A DNA stretch of 64,000 nt, taken from Budorcas taxicolor. Lineage: Eukaryota; Chordata; Mammalia; Artiodactyla; Bovidae. Made by a program: the position numbers and the translations under genes. How positions within the stretch are numbered: position 1 is the first letter of the stretch; every line of letters begins with the position of its first letter. The stretch lies in assembly GCF_023091745.1 (NCBI RefSeq), contig NC_068913.1, positions 10,372,001 to 10,436,000 on the forward strand. The letters are read 5' to 3'. The notes under the pieces were generated by a model. The model was not told where the DNA came from. It was given only the letters and a program-made list of their open reading frames with translations, and did not search any database. Shown in pieces: positions 44,161-56,869 of this stretch.

Positions 44161-44498
44161 GTTTGATAAACATTCTTGAGCATATATTTTTGTTCACTTG
44201 ACTTTTAGGTTCAATTCACTTTTTAGGTGAATTCCTATAGGTAAAATTGCATAATCAAAAAACTTTTTAAATAAATGGAAAGATACAATATATTTTCATA
44301 TACAAAAATTATATATCAGCCTTTTCAGATAAATACATATTTCAGTGAAACTCCAACCAGGTTTCCAGTGGGATCTTTGTTTATTGTGTTGATTGACTGT
44401 TTTATTTGAAATTCACCTTCCTTCACCACCCAACACAAAGTGTCCCTTGCACTCTACATCATACCTCCATGTTTTATTTAGTAGAACACAGTCTTTTT
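44161..44498. other. Intron sequence without recognised features
   Basis: AT-rich; nothing assigned. Confidence 0.4.
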
Positions 44499-44984
44499 CC
44501 CTCAGAGTTATTGGGTTATAACTGATAGCACTGTGTAAGTCTAAGATATACAACACAGTTATTTTATATGTGACTATATGGCAAAATGCTGCCATAAGTT
44601 TGGTTAACACAGCCATTACTTCACATAGTTTCAGTTTTTTATTTTGTAGTGAGAGCTTTAAAAATCTACTCTCTTGGCAGCTTTCAAGTAAATATGCAAT
44701 GCAGTATTGTTAACTATAGTCACCACGCTTTACATGACAGCCCCAGAACCTATTCATCTTATAACTGGAAGTTTATACCCTTTGGCTACTTTCATCTCTT
44801 TCCCCATCTCCAGCCCTACGCCTCAGCCACATCTGTTGTCTGCTCTCTGCTTCCATGAGTTTAAGTATTTTTTTAGATTGCTCATAGAAGACAGACTTTG
44901 TCTGACTTATTTTGCTGAGCATACTGCCCTCAATTTCCATCCATGTTATTGCACATGGCGACATTTCCTTCTTTTTTATGACTG

Positions 44985-45384
44985 AATATGTGCGAGTTGG
45001 ACAATAAAGAAGGCTGAGCAGTGAAGAATTAATGCCTGGTGCTGAAGAAGACTCTTGAGAGTCCCTTGGACAGCAAGGAGATCAAAGCAGTCAATCCTGA
45101 AGGAAATCAAACCTGAACATTCACTGGAGGGACTGATGCTGAAGGTCAAGCTCCAATCTGGGCACCTGGTGCAAAGAGCTGACTCATTGAAAAAGATCAG
45201 AATCCTGGGAAAGACTGAGGGCAGGAGAAGAAGAGGGTGACCAGAATGAGATAAGCATCACCAGCCCAATGGACATGAGTTTGAGCAAGCTCGGGGAGAT
45301 AGTGGCGGGACAGGGAGGCCTGGCGTGCTGCTGTCCACGGGCTCACAAAGAGTCGGACACAACTTAGCGACTGAACAACGTTCT
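44985..45384 (+). mobile_element. BovB LINE 3' fragment nested in L1
   Basis: Sense, ORF2 C-terminal region (RVPWTARRS), ending 'acaacttagcgactgaacaac'. Diverged. Confidence 0.88.
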
Positions 45385-45884
45385 GGCGAATGCATATGGT
45401 ATATTTGCTTTTCCACCCATCCGCCAAGGGACACGCATGGTGGCTGCATACCTTGGCTGTTACAGACAGTGCTGCAGCAGAAACAAGAGTGTGGAAATCT
45501 CTTTCATTCCCTGCAGATATTAACACACGCCCAGAAGGGGGATGACTGGATGATGTCGTGGTGCTGTTTTTAATTTTTTTGAAAAACCTTTCTACTCTTT
45601 TCCATAGTGGCTGTACCAATTTAAATTCCCACCAGCAGTGCCCAGGTGTGTCCTTTTTCTCTACATTTCTGCACATTCTAACAGGTGTGAAGTGAAATCT
45701 CACTGTGGTTTTGGTTTCCATTTCCCTGATGTTTAGTGAGCTCAAGCACTTTTTCATGTACTTGGCCATGTGAATATCTTCCTTGGAAAAATGTCTATTC
45801 AGGCTCTTTGCCCATTCCTTAATTGGATTATTTGTTCTTTTATACGAGTCCTTTCTATGTTTTAGATTTTAGCCATTTTTCAGA

Positions 45885-46110
45885 CAGGCTTCCCAGGTGG
45901 CTTAGTGGTAAAGAATCCGCCTGCCAGTGCAGGAGACACAGGACACAGGAGTTTGATCCCTGGGTTGGGAAGATCTCTGGAGGAGGAAGTGGCAACCCAC
46001 TTCAGTATTCTTTCCTGGAAAATTCCGTGGAAAGAGGAGCCTGGCAGGCTACAGTCCACGGGGTCACAAAGAGTCTGACACAACTGAAGCGACTGAGCTT
46101 CAGCACCACT
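45885..46110 (+). repeat. Bov-tA SINE with 10-bp target duplication
   Basis: Sense. atttttcaga at 45875-45884 and 46111-46120. Confidence 0.93.
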
Positions 46111-47560
46111 ATTTTTCAGATATGTGGTTTGTAAATATTTTCTCCCATCTTGTGGCTTTCTCTTTCATTTTGTTGATTGTTTCCTTTGCCATGCACAACC
46201 CTTCAGATTGATGTAGTTCCACTTGTTTATTTTCATTTTTATTCCCTGTGTTGGGTATTATAACTATAAATCATTATAAAGACTAAGGTCAGTGAGCTTT
46301 TTCCTGGTTTTCTTCTGTGGTTTCAGGTTTTGTGTTTAAGTCCTTAATCTTTTTCCAGGTGTTTTGAGTGATATAAAATAGAGGTCCAGTTTCATTCTTT
46401 TTCATTTGAGTATCATTTTTTCCCCAGTACCACTTATTAAAGAGACTATCTTTTCTCCACTGAGTATGCTGGTTCCCTTGTCAAACATTGACCATATTTA
46501 TGCATGATTTTACTCCTGAGCTCTCAGTTCTGTGCCACTGGTGTCCCATGTGTCTGTTTTTATGCCCGTACCATGCTGTTCCTATTACTGTAGCTTTGTG
46601 CTATAGTTTGACATTAGGAGGTATAATAACTCCAACTTTGTTTCTTCATTCCACATATTGAGGTTCTGTTTTTGTGGTTCTGTGTGAATTTTGTCATTTT
46701 TTTCCCTATTTCTGTAAAAAGCACCATTGGAATCTTGATAGGGATTATGTTAACTCTAGAGATGGATTTGGGTAGTATGAACATTTTACCAATGTATTAG
46801 TTCTTCCAGTATGAGTATGGAATATCTTTCCACGTATTTGTGTCTTCAGTTTCTTTCATCAATGTCTTATAGCTTTCAGTGTACAGATTTTTACCTACTT
46901 GGTTAAATTTAATCCTAGATGTTTTATAGGTTTTGATGCCATTGTAAATAAGATTGTCTGTCTCTTTATCAGATTAGTCATTGTTAGTATATAGAAATGT
47001 AACTGATTTTTGTTTATTGGATTTGTCTCCTGCAAGTTCCCTGATTGTGCTGATTAGTTCTGACGGGTTTTTGGTGGAGTCTTTAAGATCTTCTATGAAA
47101 AAAAAAAAACATGTCATCTGCAAACATCAACAATTTTACTTCTTCTTTTCCGATTCAGATGTGTGTATTTTTTTTAGGGGGGGTGCAGTTGGTTGGCTTC
47201 AGTTTTTTTTGCTGTTGTTGATAGTTTCTTGCTGATTGCTCTGGCCAGGGCTTCCAATACTGTGTTGAATTGGAATAGTGAGAGTCAGTACCTTAGAGTT
47301 GTACCTTTCACCATTGAGTATGATGCTGGCCGTGGGCTTGTCACATATAGACTTTCCTGTGTTGAGGTATGTTCCACCCATACCTAATATATTGAGAGTT
47401 TATATAATGCATGGGTGTTGAATTTTGTCAGATGCTTTTTCTGCATCTATTGAGATGATCAGGTGATTTTTATCTTTCGTTCTGTTAATATGATGTAGCA
47501 TATTCATTCATCTGCATATGTTGAACTGTCCTTGCATCCCAGGGATGCATAATATGGAAC

Positions 47561-47733
47561 ATTATTTTTTTGTTGCTGGTGGGAAATGAAAAGTAATCTG
47601 TCATCATCTACTAAAGTTTGAAATATGCATACCATTTTCCAAGCAGTTCTATATTGGGAATCTGGGTAACAAAAAAAGAAAGCACCAGTATGCAAAAATA
47701 GATGTGCAAGGATTATTTATTGAAACATTGTTT
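47561..47733. other. Intron or L1-derived sequence between insertions
   Basis: 'gtgcaaggattatttattga' resembles L1-type text, but the match is short. Confidence 0.35.
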
Positions 47734-47744
47734 TTAAGACAACA

Positions 47745-48780
47745 GTTCAGTTCAATCACTCAGTCGTTCAGTCGTGTCTGACTCTTTGCGACCCCATGAA
47801 TCGCAGCACACCAGGCCTCCCTGTCCATCACCAACTCCCAGAGTTCACTCAGACTCATGTCCATCGAGTCAGTGATGCCATCCAGCCATCTCATCCTCTG
47901 TCGTCCCCTTCTCCTCCTGCCCCCAATCCCTCCCAGCATCAGAGTCTTTTCCAATGAGTCAACTCTTTGCATGAGATGGCCAAAGCACTGGAGTTTCAGC
48001 TTTAGCATCATTCCTTCCAAAGAAATCGCAGGGTTGATCTCCCAACCAGAATGGACTGGTTGGATCTCCTTGCAGTCCAAGGGACTCTCAAGAGTCTTCT
48101 CCAACACCACAGTTCAAAACCATCAATTCTTTGGTGCTCAGCTTTCTTCACAGTCCAACTCTCACATTCATACATGACCACTGGAAAAACCATAGCCTTG
48201 ACTAGACAGACCTTTGTTGGCAAAGTAAAGTCTCTGCTTTTGAATATGCTATCTAGGTTGGTCATAACTTTTCTTCCAAGGAGTAAGCGTCTTTTAATTT
48301 CATGGCTGCAATCACCATCTGCAGTGATTTTGGAGCCCAAAAACATAAAGTCTGACACTGTTTCCACTGTTTCCCATCTATTTCCCATGAAGTGATGGGA
48401 CCAGATGCCATGATCTTCGTTTTCTGAATGTTGAACTTTAAGCCAATTTTTTCACTCTCCACTTTCACTTGCATCAAGAGCCTTTTTAGTTCCTCTTCAC
48501 TTTCTGCCATAAGGGTGGTGTCATCTGCATATCTGAGGTTATTGATATTTCTCCCGGCAATCTTGATTCCAGCTTGTGCTTCTTCCAGCCCAGCATTTCT
48601 CATGATGTACTCAGCACAGAAGTTAAATAAGCAGGGTGACAATATACAGCCTTGACGTACTCCTTTTCCTATTTGGAACCAGTCTGTTGTTCCATGTCCA
48701 GTTCTAGCCATTGATTCCTGACCTGCATATAGGTTTCTCAAGAGGCAGGTCACGTGGTCTGGTATTCCCATCCCTTGTTG
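47745..48780 (-). mobile_element. BovB LINE with 11-bp target duplication
   Basis: Antisense, from the 3' terminus through the RT palm (YADDTTLM in 48262-48771), 5'-truncated. ttaagacaaca at 47734-47744 and 48781-48791. Confidence 0.93.
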
Positions 48781-48980
48781 TTAAGACAACAAGGGACTGG
48801 AAACTACCTAAATTTTCGTCAGTAGGAGAATGGTCACATAGTTTCTGTAATTCTATCCTCTGAAATATTACATAGGTTTGAAACAGTTGTTATATATTTT
48901 TCATTTGAAGGACTAAACAGTATATATTATTAGATACTAAAAAATGTCAGAGAGTGTTATGTACAATCCATTTAAAAATT
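48781..48980. other. Intron sequence between insertions
   Basis: L1-like 'gactggaaactacctaaatt' suggests the older L1 continues here, weakly. Confidence 0.35.
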
Positions 48981-48992
48981 AAAATAGTATAT

Positions 48993-49122
48993 GCTGCTGC
49001 TGCTGCGTCACTTCAGTTGTGTCCGACTCTGTGTGACCCCATAAACAGCAGCCCACTACGCTCCTCTGTCCCTGGGATTCTCCAGGCAAGAATACTGGAG
49101 TGGGTTGCCATTTCCTTCTCCA
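48993..49122 (-). repeat. Bov-A SINE with 12-bp target duplication
   Basis: Antisense monomer. aaaatagtatat at 48981-48992 and 49123-49134. Confidence 0.93.
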
Positions 49123-49411
49123 AAAATAGTATATATATTTGTATATATGGATAGATTTTTATTTATAAACATGTGGAGAGAGACATACCAAGCCATTAAC
49201 CATTGCTATGTCATTAGAAGTGAAAAACGAGGAGCAGGAGAAAATATTATTAATATATATTTTATGCCATTTTATTGTTTAGTTTTGTAAAACATGTATG
49301 CTTTCATTTTAAAAAATTTAATAAAGATTGTTCAATGGTAAATGTAAATATACACAATAGGACGTTGGTTTGGCTTTGCGTGTGTGTAAGTACTATATGT
49401 TATAAGCAAGG

Positions 49412-49540
49412 AGATCCAGCACTACTGTGTTTGGTCAGGGATACAGGGCTGATTTTGTTGATATATGGCAGAAACCAACACAATATTGTAAAGCAATTAT
49501 CCTCCAATTTAAAGTAAATAAATAAAATTTTAAAACTGAG
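49412..49540 (+). mobile_element. Ruminant L1 3' tail
   Basis: 'atatggcagaaaccaacaca', 'tattgtaaagcaattatcct' and 'aaagtaaataaataaaattt', the usual ruminant L1 end. Confidence 0.8.
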
Positions 49541-49689
49541 ACTAGATGACCTCCTATTCTAGAAAATAAACAAACATTCCAAACCCTGCGCTACAGCAAG
49601 AATAAGGGGAGTCTCTGAAGTAGAAGGAAAGGACCCCAGACAAAAATGTGGGAACCCAGGGAGAAATGAAGAACCCAGGAATGAACTAA

Positions 49690-50048
49690 CATGGATGGAC
49701 TTGCAAGGCATTATGCTACGTGAAATAAGACAGAGAAAGACAAGTGCTGTATCACTTATATGTGGGACCTAAAAAATACAACAAACGAGTGAAAATAACC
49801 AGAAAGAAGCAGACAGATGGATACAGAGAACAAACTGGTGTTTACCAGTGGGGTAGGGGGTGGAGGAGCAATGGAGAGGTGCGGAATTGGAGGCACAAAC
49901 TGCTGCGTATAAGGTAGGCTCAGGAATATATCATACAAACGGGAAATAGAGCCAATATTTTGTAAAAACTGTAAATGGAAAGTAACCTTTAAAAACTATA
50001 TAAAAATTTCTAATTATAAACATTTTAAAATGTTAAAAAAAAAAAAAG
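49690..50048 (+). mobile_element. Ruminant L1 3' end
   Basis: 'gggaacccagggagaaatga' precedes L1 text from 'ttatgctacgtgaaataaga' to an A tail at 50034-50047. Confidence 0.7.
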
Positions 50049-50404
50049 AGATGTCTTCATTGAGAAAACAGCAGGTTTCACTGGACTGATGTGGCAGTAT
50101 TCTTCTATAGATCTACCTACAATTTGCAGGTTGGGAACTTGCATTTCTTTTTTCAACCCAGTTAAAACTTATTCTAAGAAAGAATTACTAGGACGCCAGG
50201 TGATACAGAGTACACTGTTTCATTGCTTAAAGTGTTAAGCTGTTTTTGTTTTACTCTTTATAACTAATCTGAGGTGAAGACCTAGTTTATCTAGCATAAC
50301 TATGGCTAAATCCAACAGTAACTTTTTTTAAAGTGTTTTTTAATATTCTGTCAATATGGACGTTTGAAATAAAGACTGTTTATCATTTTTCTTTTTTATT
50401 TCAG
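50049..50404. other. Intron upstream of the second CDK14 exon
   Basis: Ends with a pyrimidine-rich tract and AG ('tttcttttttatttcag'). Confidence 0.7.
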
Positions 50405-50453
50405 AACGCTTTACCCTGTACAGCTCTAAAAACCTTAGACAAGCATGGAATAA
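50405..50453 (+). CDS. CDK14: CDK14 internal coding exon (49 bp)
   Basis: With the last base of the 18802-18865 exon it encodes ERFTLYSSKNLRQAWN, then AA of a following Lys codon. This is the CDK14 text directly after HFKP. It is bounded by TTTATTTCAG and GTAAGT, both strong splice signals, and runs from phase 1 to phase 2. In the kinase fold this lies in the C-lobe near helices G-H, on the C-terminal side of the activation segment, so it supports structure rather than catalysis. Skipping it (49 bp), or it and its neighbour together (113 bp), would shift the frame. The following exon is not in the window. The reading frame is intact with no suspicious substitutions. Confidence 0.95.
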
Positions 50454-52990
50454 GTAAGTTTTTAATACAGATTATGCTTTCTCTATATCTCTCTTAACTT
50501 TTAAAACCCTTTCTCCTGACATTCTTTCGCTTGTTCACCCAGTTTTCTATTCATCCTTTCATTTAGCCATCAGGCGGTTACTTGGTCCTATTTGCCAGCC
50601 CCTGTGTCTCACCTGAGCCAACACTCTTCTGTGAGCTTGGATTCCCAGAGTGAGGTTGTATTTATTGCTTTAGAGTTGTTAATCCTGAAATTCACTGTGG
50701 TCTCTCTTCTTCTAACTAGATTCTAAGAAATGTTTTAGCATCCTTGGATGCTAAAATAATGTTTCTTAAGTGCCATATATCCACTGATTTTCTGATCTGA
50801 TTAATGTTGGTGACAACCTTTGAGCTAGATGAAACTGATCTTTCAAGTGTTTTCAGTTTACCTAATTTTTTTTTCCCCCGAGCCCTAATGGGAAGCTAAG
50901 TACATGTATCACTTGGAGTATATGTACACTGTTGATTTAATTTCTATTCTGTCATCACACCTTGTTGAAACTGTTTTATTGATTGGTTTCAAAATTTGAT
51001 GACATCTAATGATGTGAGTGTCTCAAGTGATTCAGGGTTTTGGGGGGCCTTTTTTTGCAAGCCAGACTGCTAGTAAATCTTTGAAAGTTAGTAAGCAGAG
51101 TAATTGAGTCACTCCCATTTGATTGTGAGCATCACATCTCAAGCATTATGTTGGGGGAAAAGGTAACTGGTTCTGCTTTGATTAAGTTAAATTTTATTTG
51201 TCATAACAAAATTTTGTCTACAGGGAATTTAGTGTTATTGTCTCCCTTTTTACTGTTTTGACATGTTTAATTTTATATGTCATCAATTATGGAAAAAATA
51301 GAAACTTTTTATAATAAAAATGCCTTTAATCAATGATGTCAGTAGATAACATCAGACAGCTTATTATGAGGAACTCATGAAATGAATACATGAAATTCTT
51401 CAGTGGATTCTTTGAAAGATTTGGCAATTTATTTTGGTTAAATTCATACTTAGAAGAATATACCAGTATAGTTATTTTTATCTAACACAGAACTTCACAT
51501 TTCCCATTTGAAGGGTCAGTTCTTAATATCTAAACAGAATCCCCCCTGGGAAGCACGCCCTCAGCTGGGTGGGAACATTCTGTGTGTGTTCCTCACCCTT
51601 TTAACCTCCTCCACCCTAACTTCACTGATCAGAGGTCTAACATATTTAAATTAAGTGCTTTCATATACCAGGTACTATCTTCAATATACAGTTGCTGTTT
51701 TAATTAAATCATCAAACACATTTCTCATAATTGCTCAATAGTTTTGACCAACTTGGTATCCACTTTATGAAACAATTCTTGATAAAGCAATTGAATCTCT
51801 TAACTCCATCTCTGAAGTAACAGAAAAACTGGCGAATCTAATACAGAGTAGCGTTTGTGGAGAACAGCCTTCAGTTTAGCTAACCCTCCGTTTCCTTCCT
51901 TCAGAGGGACAGAGCTGAAATGAGTTACGAATCGCCTGGAAAAATAAATGGCAATTTTTATCCACTCAGAGTAGCTGAGGAAGGACAGGGCAGGAAGACC
52001 TCAAGATTTTCTTGGATGCCTTTGTTCTGTCATCCTCGGTGTTACAAAGTGGCTGTAACAACTCAGCAGCCTTTCTTCAAATGGCAGTGTCCAAAACCAA
52101 AGCAGAAAGCAAAGCCGACAGCAAGAAAGGAACTTTCTCCCCATCCTGCTCCCATCAGGGAGGAATATCCTGGAGATGCCCAGAGATATTTGCCCCTTTG
52201 TCTCTCTGATGGGGTGGACCGCATACCCTCCCTTGGCTGGGCCCTGGTAAAAAGGGAGGGGTGGACCTCTTTGTCCCCTGACCCTACATCTTGTTGCCTG
52301 TAAGGCAGGGTTTTGTTAGTAGGGAAGAAACAGGAGTGGCAGTTAGGTACAGGCAGTCCATGATAGCTGCCACCATGATTCGAAAATACTGTCTATTGTA
52401 GTAAACTAAAGTACATCTAGGTCGACTTTTTTTCATGCTCAATTACCTTTTCTTCTTCTAAATGAGCCAGTTTTAATATTTTAGTGCATATTCATTCAGA
52501 CTCCAAAATGGTATATGTTACATGTGAGGATATAAACAGGCTGTTTTATCACGTGCTTCATCTCAAAAATAAATACAGTTCTTCTATGTCAAAAGAAGGG
52601 AAAGACAGGGAAGGGGACGGGGAGGGCAGTTGACGATGCTGCGTGATGTTAGGTCCACTGTCCCCCTGTGGATGGCACCCCAACAGCATTTACACCTGAC
52701 CCACTCCAGTCTCTCATCTTTGCAGCCTGTATTCAGCACCTACCATCTGCATGCCCAGATGGATGGCCTCTTTGTGTTCAGCCATTCATAGTGACTAGTG
52801 GGACGCCTCTCAGAGAAGATACTTTTGTCTGTTTACATCACTCTGTCTCAGGAAAAACTAGGTTGTCTCGTGTCTTTCCAAAAGAAAAAAGCAATGGAAG
52901 TAGTAATCAAGCTTTGCATTGCTTTGCTTCATTCTGACCACCTAAGACCTGATGCTTTCCTTTCTCTGAGAGGTACTGTTCATGTCACAG
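50454..52990. other. Start of the next CDK14 intron, mostly unique
   Basis: GTAAGT donor, then AT-rich sequence with no assigned repeats. A 127-codon frame at 51920-52303 has no splice or family support and is judged chance. Confidence 0.5.
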
Positions 52991-52991
52991 T

Positions 52992-53237
52992 TCTTCTTGC
53001 TCAGTTGCTAAGGTGTGTCTAACTTTGCAACCCCATGGACTGCAACAAGCTAGGCTCCTCTGTCCACTATCTCCCAGTTTGCCCAAATTTACGTCCATTG
53101 AGTGATGCTATCTAATTACTTCATCCTTTGCCACACCTCCTTTAGCCTTCAGTCTTTCCTGTATAAGGATTTTTTTCCAGTGAGTCAGCTCTTTGAGTCA
53201 GGTGGCCCAAGTATTGGAGCTTCAGCTTCAGCATCAG
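52992..53237 (-). mobile_element. BovB-derived fragment, diverged
   Basis: Antisense BovB 3' end ('ctcagttgctaaggtgtgtc' to 'ggagcttcagcttcagcatc') with an internal shortening. Confidence 0.8.
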
Positions 53238-56200
53238 GTCACAGTAAAAGTGATAAACACCACTAACAAAATTAGGCTGACTAACACTCCGGTATCGCTG
53301 CTGTAGAAATTTTGAAAATTGGACATTGTGCTCAATCTCGGATTGTTTCTTAAAAGATGCTAGACTTAGTAAATATGATTTTACTTTTGAAGGCAAATAA
53401 GAATTCTTCAGAATATGATTTTTCGCAAAATAAGGACGCCGTTTCTCTTTAAGATGTCACTTGAGAAATATTCTTTATTTGCATTTTCTGTGAACATAGG
53501 ATTTCTATTTTTTCTACTAAGAACAAGTTCTAAAAAACTAAAGGAAAGATGTATTTTTACATAAAGTCTTTCAAATCATATGATAGAATTGCAGTTCATA
53601 TCATTCTTTATTTATACAGTCACATATGCCTTTTTAAAAAACCTAGAATTAATTCACAGTCATTTAATAGAGTCCCACCCTTAGATTACTTTAAAAGCAT
53701 TTTAGGGAAAATACTAAAATTGAGCTTTTGAAGTAATGTTTTAAAATTATAAACATGATATGTTTAGAACCATGCTATTTTCAAATCCCCACAAGTCCGT
53801 TGTTGTTGCTGTTGCCTTAAGGGTTTATTTCACAAAACACCAATTAATAAATTCATCACTAAAAATATTATAAAAATATGATTTCCTGGTATCCGTCATG
53901 TACTGAGCCCTTAAAGTGATCCTGGAGCTTCCAACCAATTTGAACCCAATGCGATGTACAGAGAAGTAAGAATTCTGAGATATGAATTATATTATTGATC
54001 CTTCCTCCAAATGGACTTGTGACCTTGTAACCATCATTGACATTTCAACATCTCTGAGTTAAGAAGGGAGTCTGGATTCGGAAGAATGGCATTTAAGGAC
54101 AATTAGGCAAATGCTGGCTTTCTCCCTTGCTGCTAACTCATTTGTTCGTCAACAGCACAATTACGAAACCAAAGCAATTGCTAAATTCTCTTGTGCAGCA
54201 GTAATAGGTTCAAAATAAAGTGAACTAATTTGCAAGGACTGGTTTGAATTCAATTTAGACAGGTTAATATAAGATGGGCAGGTTAATAGACAAGTGTAAG
54301 TCACTGTTCAGAATTAAGAAACACTGTCTTTAAGAATATGTATTAACACAGCTGTTGAAGCTAGTGGGTATGTTAACCTGCCTAAGAGAGTAAGAATTTC
54401 TTGACAAATGAAGCCTTACATCTCTTTGAACAGCTGTAACAAGTGACCCAGTTTATTTTGGGACCAAGTCTGCCCTAGGTAACTCCCATGCAATTCCCTG
54501 CTGACTTCATTTATACCAGTGACCATGGGCATAGTTTTATCCTTTGAAAGATTTTTTTGGTATTCTGGTGAAACAATGCAGTGATCGGAGAAAAATATCA
54601 AAAAGATTCAGCAGATATCTAAACTGAAAAGGATAATATAAAGAAGTCTTAATTATAGGATTGAGAATAATAAATACATATTAATATAGAAAAGAAGGTC
54701 CTTTTATTCCTTCCTACTGGAATTTTATTACCCATGTGGTTTCTCTCTTGCTTGAAGGGGATTTTGGACTAAAGGGAGACAAATCTTAATTTTATAAATA
54801 CATGTTCTGTTTTCCAGTGGCCTTCAAAACATTCCATTTTATTTCCTTGGAGTTATAAAGACTCCCCCTATTTTTCTTCCAGATCTCTCTATTTATAGTT
54901 GTCTGACATTGGCATGCATGTGCAATCAACCAAGAATTCCACCCACTTAAAAGATCTTTTATTATTTTGGCTGGAGAAGAAGCCTTAGTATATATTATCC
55001 AGCAAAGTTAAGGGTAGGATTCCAGGAATGCATTTGCTTGTTTTGGAACTTTTTAGCAGCTGAACAATTTTGGAGGTTTGAAAGTAGCAAAAAGAGAACT
55101 AAGGATAAACCACCAAGTCAGATTTGGAAAACGAATTTCATGGCTGATAAAGCAAAGCATGTCCACAGACACTGAACAGGTGTTAGCCAGCCTTTTTCTA
55201 CTCCCTCCACCCCCATGCTCTAGTTCTGCTTATAAGCCTTCTAGTTAGTCAGTCCAACTGGATTTCCCTAAGAATTAAAAAAAAAAAAAAAAAGACGACA
55301 CTTTAAGATGTGTAATAAATTCAGAGCCATCACCCTTACGGAAATGCAAAAATAGAGACAATAACATTTACCTGCATGTGTTGTCAGATAGCAGTAGAGT
55401 CGCAAACCCTCATTTAGGAGCTTGAGAAGTGTTTTCTTGCTTGGCGTTCTTGAACTTTCTTTGAATGTTTCATCTAATTTGATGATTAACTTCCAAAACA
55501 TATTTTAAAGGTGCCAGTGGTTTGCTAGAAAGTTGTTCTCCATGTTCATAAAGCACAATGTGTTTAAAATAATATTTAGAGGAGTAACATAAATCTCACT
55601 CTGTGTATTTATATTGGTGGTTCTCTATTGTATATTTCTTATCATATGTTAATGCATCCCATTAAGATATAAGTAGGTGACTTCTCAAGAAAGAAAAGCC
55701 CTGTTTTCTACTCTGCCTTATTGTTCAAAGTCGACCTAAAAATTTCTAAAGTAACAATGTATTGCAAAGGAAGTTCAAGCTTTCCATTTCTCTGCAGTTG
55801 CTTGGAAATTTTAGAGGAAGGAAAGAACAGTTTTTGACACTAGGAGGAGCAGTTGAGTTGAGCCAGATCTTTGAATCATCTTTTTCCAGTTTCACTTTTT
55901 TTTTTTTTTTCTTCTCATTGTTGATCATTTTTCTTGTAATTCTGTTTACTTCAGAGTAACAGTTTTAATGTACTTAGTGCCTGGAGATTTCTTCTCAGCA
56001 TATTTTCAAAGAAATTGTTCTTCGCATCATCCATCACCTTTTTAGGGATAGGTTTGTTAAGGGGACCAGCGCTAAAGCAGACGGTAGATGAAACTGAGCT
56101 GCAGTTGTCGACTGCCCAGCTCTGGGGATTTGAGTCCAGCATAGGAGGCTACGAGGCATGGAGTTCCTCTCCACACCCTTAAAAATGTGATTTTTAACAC

Positions 56201-56722
56201 TTGGACAGTCAAATCCAAGCAGGTCTCTTGTCCTGACCTTGAACACCCAGACATGGTATTGTTCGGAAGCCCCTGATCTCACCTGCCTGCTTACAAAAAA
56301 AAAATCACAGTTCAGAGCAGTTTCTGGGATGACTTATTTTCAGAAGAATGAATCATTAGTTCAGTTACTGAAAGCATTATGGAGGTGTGATGTTTATCTG
56401 ATCTATTAACCCCCTTGCCACTGAACAGAAAACAATTCTTCTAGAAAACCAAAGAGTAGATTCTTGAAGGGGAAAAAAGGAGGAGGTCCTCAAGTAGGAG
56501 ATGCCTTCCAGGCTCTGGTGGGAGTCAAAGAAGACAGCATAAAAGTCTGTCGAAAGACGCACGTTGGAGGCAGGTACCAGGGGGATGAAGAGAAGGCTGT
56601 CTAAGCAAAAGCTGGCAAATCTGTCAAAGGCCTAGCCCTGATCACTGATAGTAGCTACAGCATAAAGTGATAACATGTGAGAGGCACCTGGTAAAAAGCC
56701 TGACATACACTCACTAATCCAT
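53238..56722. other. Unique AT-rich intron
   Basis: No confident repeat or exon was found. Homopolymer runs lie at 55277-55293 (A) and 55896-55910 (T). The short open frames look like chance. Confidence 0.45.
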
Positions 56723-56730
56723 AGTCCTGA

Positions 56731-56861
56731 TGCTGCTGCTGCTAAGTCGCTGCAGTCGTGTCCAACTCTGTGTGACCCCATGGACTGCAGCCCACCAGGC
56801 TCCGCCATCCCTGGGATTTTCCAGGCAAGAGTACTGGAGTGGGTTGCCATTGCCTTCTCCG
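56731..56861 (-). repeat. Bov-A SINE with 8-bp target duplication
   Basis: Antisense monomer starting with (GCT)n. agtcctga at 56723-56730 and 56862-56869. Confidence 0.88.
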
Positions 56862-56869
56862 AGTCCTGA

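Larger units (their letters stand above)
44500..47560 (-). mobile_element. Long L1 fragment (3' UTR and ORF2), antisense, with two insertions
   Basis: About 2.4 kb of L1 remains on the minus strand. The 3' end is at 44500-44980. ORF2 runs from 45390 up to 'gttgaactgtccttgcatcc' near 47520. It is interrupted by a BovB (44985-45384) and a Bov-tA (45885-46110). Frames are destroyed by many stops. Confidence 0.8.

Noticed and set aside
51920..52303. 127-codon plus-strand frame in unique intron sequence
   Set aside because: No recognisable domain, no splice context tying it to CDK14, and composition like its surroundings. Most likely chance.
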